Shown here piece by piece: positions 59,753 through 64,000 of a DNA stretch of 64,000 nucleotides. Source of the DNA: an uncultured Lachnospiraceae bacterium (GTDB lineage: Bacteria > Bacillota > Clostridia > Lachnospirales > Lachnospiraceae); assembly GCA_947367855.1 (NCBI GenBank), contig CANBFE010000015.1, positions 22,000 through 85,999 of the forward strand, given 5' to 3'. Below the pieces are notes generated by a model. That model ran no database searches, was not told the DNA's origin, and saw only the letters and a program-made list of their open reading frames with translations. Position numbers and translations under genes: made by a program. The first letter of the stretch is position 1. The number at the start of each line of letters is the position of its first letter.

Positions 59753-60970
59753 CTAGCCCTCCATTTTTGATAAAATGTCTTTTGGATTTGTTCTGAAAAC
59801 AGGCAGCAGTGAAATACAGACTGCCGCCACTGCCATACAGCCTCCTGCAAAGAACATGGCTGCAAGATCCCCTGCCTGCAGGGAAACGGATAAAATGACT
59901 GCCGTATTGTCTTCCATAAGCAGTTTTTCCATCATTCCTGCCATTCCGCTTCCGATGACACAGGCGCCCAGTACAGACAGACAAAAGACCGCTGCCGTTT
60001 CCAAAAAAACCTGCAGGAAAATACCCCTTTTTCTTGTTCCCATACTGATAAAGACAGCCGTTTCTCTTTTTCTCCCCCGCATCCACATACAGAGCAGCAG
60101 GGATGTGATGGTTACCCCTGCAGCCAGGGTAAACAGCAGCAGCAGTTTCATCACACGAACGATTCTGTTCAGCGGCACCTCCAACTGGCGATATAACATA
60201 TCAGCAGTTGTGATTTTCACTCTGTCCCCTAGAATATCCTCTAATTCCCGCACCAGAATCTCTATCCCTTCCGGATTTTTGGTATAGACCGCTATCTTCC
60301 CATAACCTGCATGCTCAAACAGCTCCCGATAGGATGCATTGTCCACAAAAATCTGGTTTTCAACACGGTTCACTGCCGGCATGGTATCCATCTGGTTCCT
60401 CTCGCTTCCCGCAGAGAAGATACCGATAATCTTTACGCTGATGACAGTCCCGTTTTCTGTCCCCACTTTCATCTCGTCTCCGATTGCAAGACCATTGGCA
60501 TCCGCCAGAACATAATTGATCACAGCCCCTTTTTCAGAATCCTCCGTAATCAGCTTTCCCTTCATCAGGCGGTATCTTACCTCACTGAAGGCACTGTCCC
60601 GCTCCAGGTCATCACAGGACAGCAGCGTTACTTTCCGATTATTTTCTTCTTCGGAGTCACTGTTTGTAACAGGGTTAAAATCAACCGGATAAACGGCGCT
60701 GCTGCCCAGGCGGTTGACGAAAGTTACTCCGTCCAGGTCCCGAATTGCTCTCAATTCCTTTTCGGTTATCATCTGACTGTTCCCCTTCACCTCCGGTACT
60801 GCCTTGGTTCCCATCTTTTCCTGCATGGTAAGCCGGGAATCTTCCGTGGCGTGGAGAATCATGCAGGAACTCAAGATCATGCTGTTGATAAACAGCAATA
60901 CCAACAGCAAAATACATGCCTTGGACTTCTTTCGGCACAAATACCGGAATGCAAGCTGATAAAATTTCAA
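59753..60970 (-). CDS. FtsX/MacB-type ABC permease 1
   Basis: 405 residues with the same plan: N-terminal helix, outer domain ~40-270 and three C-terminal helices (RGRKRETAVFISMGTRKRGI). Starts at TTG 60970 with AGGAGGG eight bases upstream; the longer frame to 61054 has none. Lies 3 bases before the second permease, and a lipoprotein gene precedes it by 16 bases. Confidence 0.9.
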   Translation of the reverse strand: MKFYQLAFRYLCRKKSKACILLLVLLFINSMILSSCMILHATEDSRLTMQEKMGTKAVPEVKGNSQMITEKELRAIRDLDGVTFVNRLGSSAVYPVDFNPVTNSDSEEENNRKVTLLSCDDLERDSAFSEVRYRLMKGKLITEDSEKGAVINYVLADANGLAIGDEMKVGTENGTVISVKIIGIFSAGSERNQMDTMPAVNRVENQIFVDNASYRELFEHAGYGKIAVYTKNPEGIEILVRELEDILGDRVKITTADMLYRQLEVPLNRIVRVMKLLLLFTLAAGVTITSLLLCMWMRGRKRETAVFISMGTRKRGIFLQVFLETAAVFCLSVLGACVIGSGMAGMMEKLLMEDNTAVILSVSLQAGDLAAMFFAGGCMAVAAVCISLLPVFRTNPKDILSKMEG

Positions 60971-60986
60971 AATCAATCCCTCCTGT

Positions 60987-61610
60987 TCAGGCTGTCCTGT
61001 GACATATGATAATTTTGTTTGCCGATATATGATGCGTATCCTCAAAGCTTCCATAGATAATCACACTGGCCTGTTTCTTGATGTCAGCTATGTTGGCCTG
61101 CTCCAATTCCGCCTCCCCGGTTGAAGTATAGATGGTTGCAATCTGAACCACACAGCCCTCCTCATATGTCACCACTACATTTGTATCCTCGCTTTCATGC
61201 CCGGGCGCGGCAATGACACCGGTATTTCCACCGTCTTCCTTTACGACAGGGCTTATTGTACAACTGTCATCAGAAAATTCCACAACGCTTCCTGTTATGG
61301 CCGCCGCTGCATACAGACTCTCTGCATCCACTTTCTCATCTGCGGCAGTCGGTATGGTATTATCCTGATTCTCCCGGGAAGCGTCCGCCCCGTCTGTTCC
61401 ATTCCCATCCGGCAGGTCATTGCCCTCTGCCTGGTCTGTATAATCTCCTTCAGAGCCAGTGCTGTCCCGGTCATCTAATATGATGCTTTGGTCCTCTGTT
61501 CCCTGCCTCTCCCGGCTCCCTGTCCTTTCCTCTGCTCCGGTGCCGCATCCTGTAAGAGCTGACAGACACAATCCAATTACGAAACCTTTCCACATTTTTT
61601 GATTTTTCAT
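60987..61610 (-). CDS. Lipoprotein of the MacB-type system
   Basis: 207 residues. Signal peptide and lipobox LSALTGC (Cys near 22), then a long acidic low-complexity linker (~25-105) and a ~100-residue beta-rich domain (AITGSVVEFSDDSCTISPVV). Probably a surface accessory or adaptor protein for the permeases, in place of a MacA-like protein. ATG 61610 has GAAAGGAG upstream; first gene of the unit lipoprotein, permease, permease, ATPase. Confidence 0.8.
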   Translation of the reverse strand: MKNQKMWKGFVIGLCLSALTGCGTGAEERTGSRERQGTEDQSIILDDRDSTGSEGDYTDQAEGNDLPDGNGTDGADASRENQDNTIPTAADEKVDAESLYAAAAITGSVVEFSDDSCTISPVVKEDGGNTGVIAAPGHESEDTNVVVTYEEGCVVQIATIYTSTGEAELEQANIADIKKQASVIIYGSFEDTHHISANKIIICHRTA

Positions 61611-61692
61611 CCTGAAATCTCCTTTCTGTTTTTTGCAGTATAACAGCAAAGTCCTAAAAAAATCCTGTAACCGGAATCAATTTAAATGTAAA

Positions 61693-61728
61693 TTTTTATA
61701 GGATTTTTATAGAATTCTCTGCTATACT
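61693..61728 (+). promoter_or_regulatory. Response-regulator direct repeats and promoter
   Basis: TTTTTATAG at 61693-61701 and 61704-61712, 11 bp apart as for OmpR/PhoB-type sites, followed by TATACT (61723-61728) with no good -35. Lies between the divergent two-component and ABC operons and may serve both. Confidence 0.62.
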
Positions 61729-61752
61729 ATATAAGAAAGGGGATTCGATCTC

Positions 61753-62442
61753 ATGAAAATACTACTGCTTGAAGATGATATAGAACTCTGCAGTTCCATA
61801 CAGGATGAACTGCAAAAAGCCGGATATGTAGTTGACTGCTGCCATGACGGGGAAACCGCCATGCTCCATGCACTCAATATAGAATACTGCTATGATCTGG
61901 CAGTCATTGACCGTATGCTCCCCATCATTGACGGAATGACCATTATTAAGGCCATGCGCCGGAAGGGAATTGCAATCCCGGTCATTATTATTACAGGCAT
62001 GTCTGCGCTGAATGACAGAATAGAAGGACTGGATAACGGCGCGGATGACTATCTGGTAAAACCCTTTCATATCCCGGAACTGCTTGCCCGCATCCGGGCA
62101 CTGGTCAGGCGTCCGGCAGAAATCAGGCAGGAAACATGTACCTGTTTCTCCGATCTGTCTTTCAACCAAACGGAGCATATCCTGTCATGCGGTACAAATT
62201 CCCTGCTTTTAACCGCAAGGGAATCGGAAGTATTATCCGTTTTTATCAGCCGCCCCCAGTCCCTCATCTCCAGAGAGCAGCTGATCTACAAAATCTGGGG
62301 AACCGATACGGATATCGTCCCCGGAAACGTGGATAATTATATTTCGTTTCTTCGAAAGAGACTGAAAGAACTGGGGAGCATTTGTGAAATAAAAACGATT
62401 TACGGCTCTGGCTACAGATTGGAGACCAAAAATGCTGAATAA
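61753..62442 (+). CDS. OmpR/PhoB-type response regulator
   Basis: 229 residues. Receiver domain (EDDIELCSSIQ; phospho-Asp in LAVIDRMLPI; Thr in IIITGMS; Lys in YLVKPFH) and winged helix (VDNYISFLRKRLK, YGSGYRLE). Overlaps its kinase by 11 bases and is divergent from the MacB-type ABC operon, its likely target. VncR-like in context. Confidence 0.95.
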   Translation: MKILLLEDDIELCSSIQDELQKAGYVVDCCHDGETAMLHALNIEYCYDLAVIDRMLPIIDGMTIIKAMRRKGIAIPVIIITGMSALNDRIEGLDNGADDYLVKPFHIPELLARIRALVRRPAEIRQETCTCFSDLSFNQTEHILSCGTNSLLLTARESEVLSVFISRPQSLISREQLIYKIWGTDTDIVPGNVDNYISFLRKRLKELGSICEIKTIYGSGYRLETKNAE

Positions 62443-63727
62443 ACTATATCAAAAACTATATATCATTTTTATCAGTTCCATGATGCTGATCATAACCGCC
62501 GTTATCGGAGTATTATACATAAATTCTGTAGATAATGAACAGCGGGTAAACAGCACTTTTTTCGGACGGCTCGCCACGCTGATGATTTATGAATTGGAGA
62601 ATCCAAAAAATCATCCCCGGAAGGTTATTCAGCCTTATGAAAGCAGCTATTCTATTTTCGCCCTGCTCACAGATCCACAGGGAAATGTGATTTATGAAAG
62701 CGCTATCTCGTTTCCAACAGATAGAAACCTTTTATTAGATCGATTTTCGGAGCGTTCAAACACGGAATCCACTACGGTCCTACAGCAGACTTCCGCCACA
62801 ACACAAGGCGGGATTATAACCATTTCCGGTATCTCCCATGATACCTATTGGGGAATACCGGCTACAATCGTTGACAAAGACGGTTCCCTGTTCCATCTGT
62901 ATTTGCTGCAGCAGAATAAGATATCGTTTGAACTGATCAAAAAACAGTTATTTTTTTATATTCTCATATGGCTTATTTCTCTATTATGCGTAACATCCAT
63001 CAGCCATTTTTTACTGAAATATGCCATGAAGCCAACCGAAATGGTATTGAAAAGCCAGAAGGATTTTATTGCCTCTGCTTCCCATGAATTAAAGGCGCCG
63101 CTTGCCGTCATTGTTGCCAACAATGATAAAATAAACGGCTTAAGCAGGGAGCTTCCCCCTATCCGGAAGGCCACAGCCGTTATAGACACGGAACTTCTGC
63201 ATATGTCCAAATTAATAAAAGATATGCTTTTTCTGGCTTCTTCAGATGCCGGGACGCGCACCGTTTATAAAACAATGGTAAATCTTGACACCTTATTGAT
63301 TACGCTTTATGAAGCCTTTGAACCGGTATGCAGCCGGAAAGGAATACCTTTGGATGCGGATTTTATGGATATCCGTTTTCCCCAACTATACACAGACCGG
63401 GAATGCCTTTTTCAGATTTTAAGCATTTTTATGGAGAATGCCGTTTCGCATTCCGAAACGAAAGCGGCCATCCAGATAAAAGCCTCTCTGTCACGCAGGG
63501 CTGTCACTATTTCTGTCATTGACCACGGACAGGGTATTTCCGCCCAGGACAAACCTTACATTTTTGACCGCTTTTACTGTGCCGATAAGTCCCATACAGA
63601 TAAGTCACATTTCGGTCTCGGACTAAGCATAGCAAAAGAATTGGCAGGCTTTTTGTCCGGGAATGTGGGGGTAAGGGATACGGAAGGCGGCGGAGCTTCT
63701 TTTTTTCTTACGCTTCCGTTAAAATAA
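62432..63727 (+). CDS. Sensor histidine kinase
   Basis: 431 residues. Two helices (~10-32 and ~170-192) enclose an outer domain of ~135 residues. Then HisKA with SQKDFIASASHELKAPLAVI (phospho-acceptor His) and a HATPase domain (FMENAVSHSETK; DHGQGISAQDKPYIFDRFYC; HFGLGLSIAKELA). The sizeable outer domain suggests direct sensing. Partner of the regulator at 61753. Confidence 0.95.
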   Translation: MLNKLYQKLYIIFISSMMLIITAVIGVLYINSVDNEQRVNSTFFGRLATLMIYELENPKNHPRKVIQPYESSYSIFALLTDPQGNVIYESAISFPTDRNLLLDRFSERSNTESTTVLQQTSATTQGGIITISGISHDTYWGIPATIVDKDGSLFHLYLLQQNKISFELIKKQLFFYILIWLISLLCVTSISHFLLKYAMKPTEMVLKSQKDFIASASHELKAPLAVIVANNDKINGLSRELPPIRKATAVIDTELLHMSKLIKDMLFLASSDAGTRTVYKTMVNLDTLLITLYEAFEPVCSRKGIPLDADFMDIRFPQLYTDRECLFQILSIFMENAVSHSETKAAIQIKASLSRRAVTISVIDHGQGISAQDKPYIFDRFYCADKSHTDKSHFGLGLSIAKELAGFLSGNVGVRDTEGGGASFFLTLPLK

Positions 63728-63754
63728 AAAACGCTGTCATATCCGCAGACTTTT

Positions 63755-63916
63755 TCAGCTGCGGCTCTCCCGTCTCCCTGCACATTGGCCTTCTTCCTTG
63801 TGCCTGTGGGAGCGGGCAGCATAATGAGCAATAATAGATTCATTTAATTGAGGACTGGGGTGCTCTTTTCTATTAAGCGCTTTTCTCAATAATTCTTCTA
63901 TCTCATCATTCTTCAT
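63755..63916 (-). CDS. Small ORF resembling an anti-sigma N-terminus
   Basis: 53 residues, MKNDEIEELLRKALNRKEHP... with AGGGAGAG upstream. The opening helix resembles the cytoplasmic N-termini of Lachnospiraceae anti-sigma-like membrane proteins, but no membrane helix follows before the stop, so it may be a truncated gene. Confidence 0.4.
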   Translation of the reverse strand: MKNDEIEELLRKALNRKEHPSPQLNESIIAHYAARSHRHKEEGQCAGRRESRS

Positions 63917-64000
63917 GTATTCTCTCCCTATATTGTCAAGTGATTTTCCTTAAAAAATCAAGGAATTTTAAAGTTTATATCTCAGGTGAATGAGCCAGGG

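Overview
The window looks like a chromosomal segment of a Clostridia species, most likely a gut Lachnospiraceae. This is an inference from the sequence: strong AGGAGG ribosome sites, mid GC, low-GC-Gram-positive families (BlaI/M56 pairs, SdpR/SdpI, GHKL/LytTR pairs, many ABC-2 exporters), the style of the holin-like peptides, and Rpn-type nuclease genes. I saw no rRNA, tRNA or CRISPR array. Much of the window is accessory DNA: small signal-responsive exporters, toxin-antitoxin-like loci and mobile debris.

Layout. 1-2.9 kb: TetR regulator and a three-gene ABC exporter behind a palindromic operator. 2.9-4.2 kb: DUF4272-like gene. 4.4-6.1 kb: three tandem copies of a type I toxin-antitoxin-like cassette (29-30 aa membrane peptide, convergent antisense RNA, leader mini-ORF), separated by internally deleted integrase remnants. 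6.2-9.7 kb (minus): ECF sigma factor, membrane protein, ABC ATPase, ABC permease. 9.7-10.6 kb: intergenic region with a 102-bp MITE-like element and repeated inverted repeats. 10.6-14.3 kb: BlaI repressor, a single ORF joining an M56 metallopeptidase to an ABC ATPase, and two membrane subunits. 14.4-16.8 kb: Rpn-family protein, a Cys/His repeat exported protein, and an orphan NADAR-like antitoxin. 16.8-19.1 kb: MATE exporter and divergent MerR regulator sharing a 19-bp-spacer promoter.

19.1-22.7 kb (minus): unrecognised four-gene cluster behind a broken ECF sigma gene, with two matching ECF-type promoters. 22.8-23.4 kb: HepT/MNT toxin-antitoxin pair. 23.8-28.7 kb: a zincin-like protein, an effector-binding-like protein and several acetyltransferases. 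28.7-29.2 kb: duplicated small-RNA unit. 29.3-34.0 kb: two-component system and ABC exporter. 34.2-36.6 kb: AmmeMemoRadiSam pair. 36.6-38.6 kb: hydrolase, then SdpR/SdpI with twin operators. 38.8-42.4 kb: solute-binding lipoprotein, second MITE copy, and a protein whose last codons lie in that MITE. 42.4-46.9 kb: LytTR/GHKL system with an ABC exporter; two promoters carry LytTR sites in identical geometry. 47-50.2 kb: XRE protein and tandem radical SAM paralogs.

50.6-54.9 kb: an Rpn-family gene split by a 3.47-kb recombinase-in-trio element with 29-bp inverted repeats and a 7-bp target duplication; excision restores the frame. 55.0-57.4 kb: BlaI gene, an M56 gene wrecked by a small inversion, and an HxlR regulator. 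57.4-63.7 kb: mini-MITE, MacB/FtsX-type ABC system with a lipoprotein, and a divergent OmpR-type two-component system. A small minus-strand ORF closes the window.

Recurring logic: most exporters sit next to a dedicated sensor or repressor (TetR, ECF sigma, BlaI/M56, MerR, two-component), as is usual for antimicrobial-peptide or drug-stress modules. The substrates cannot be read from the sequence.
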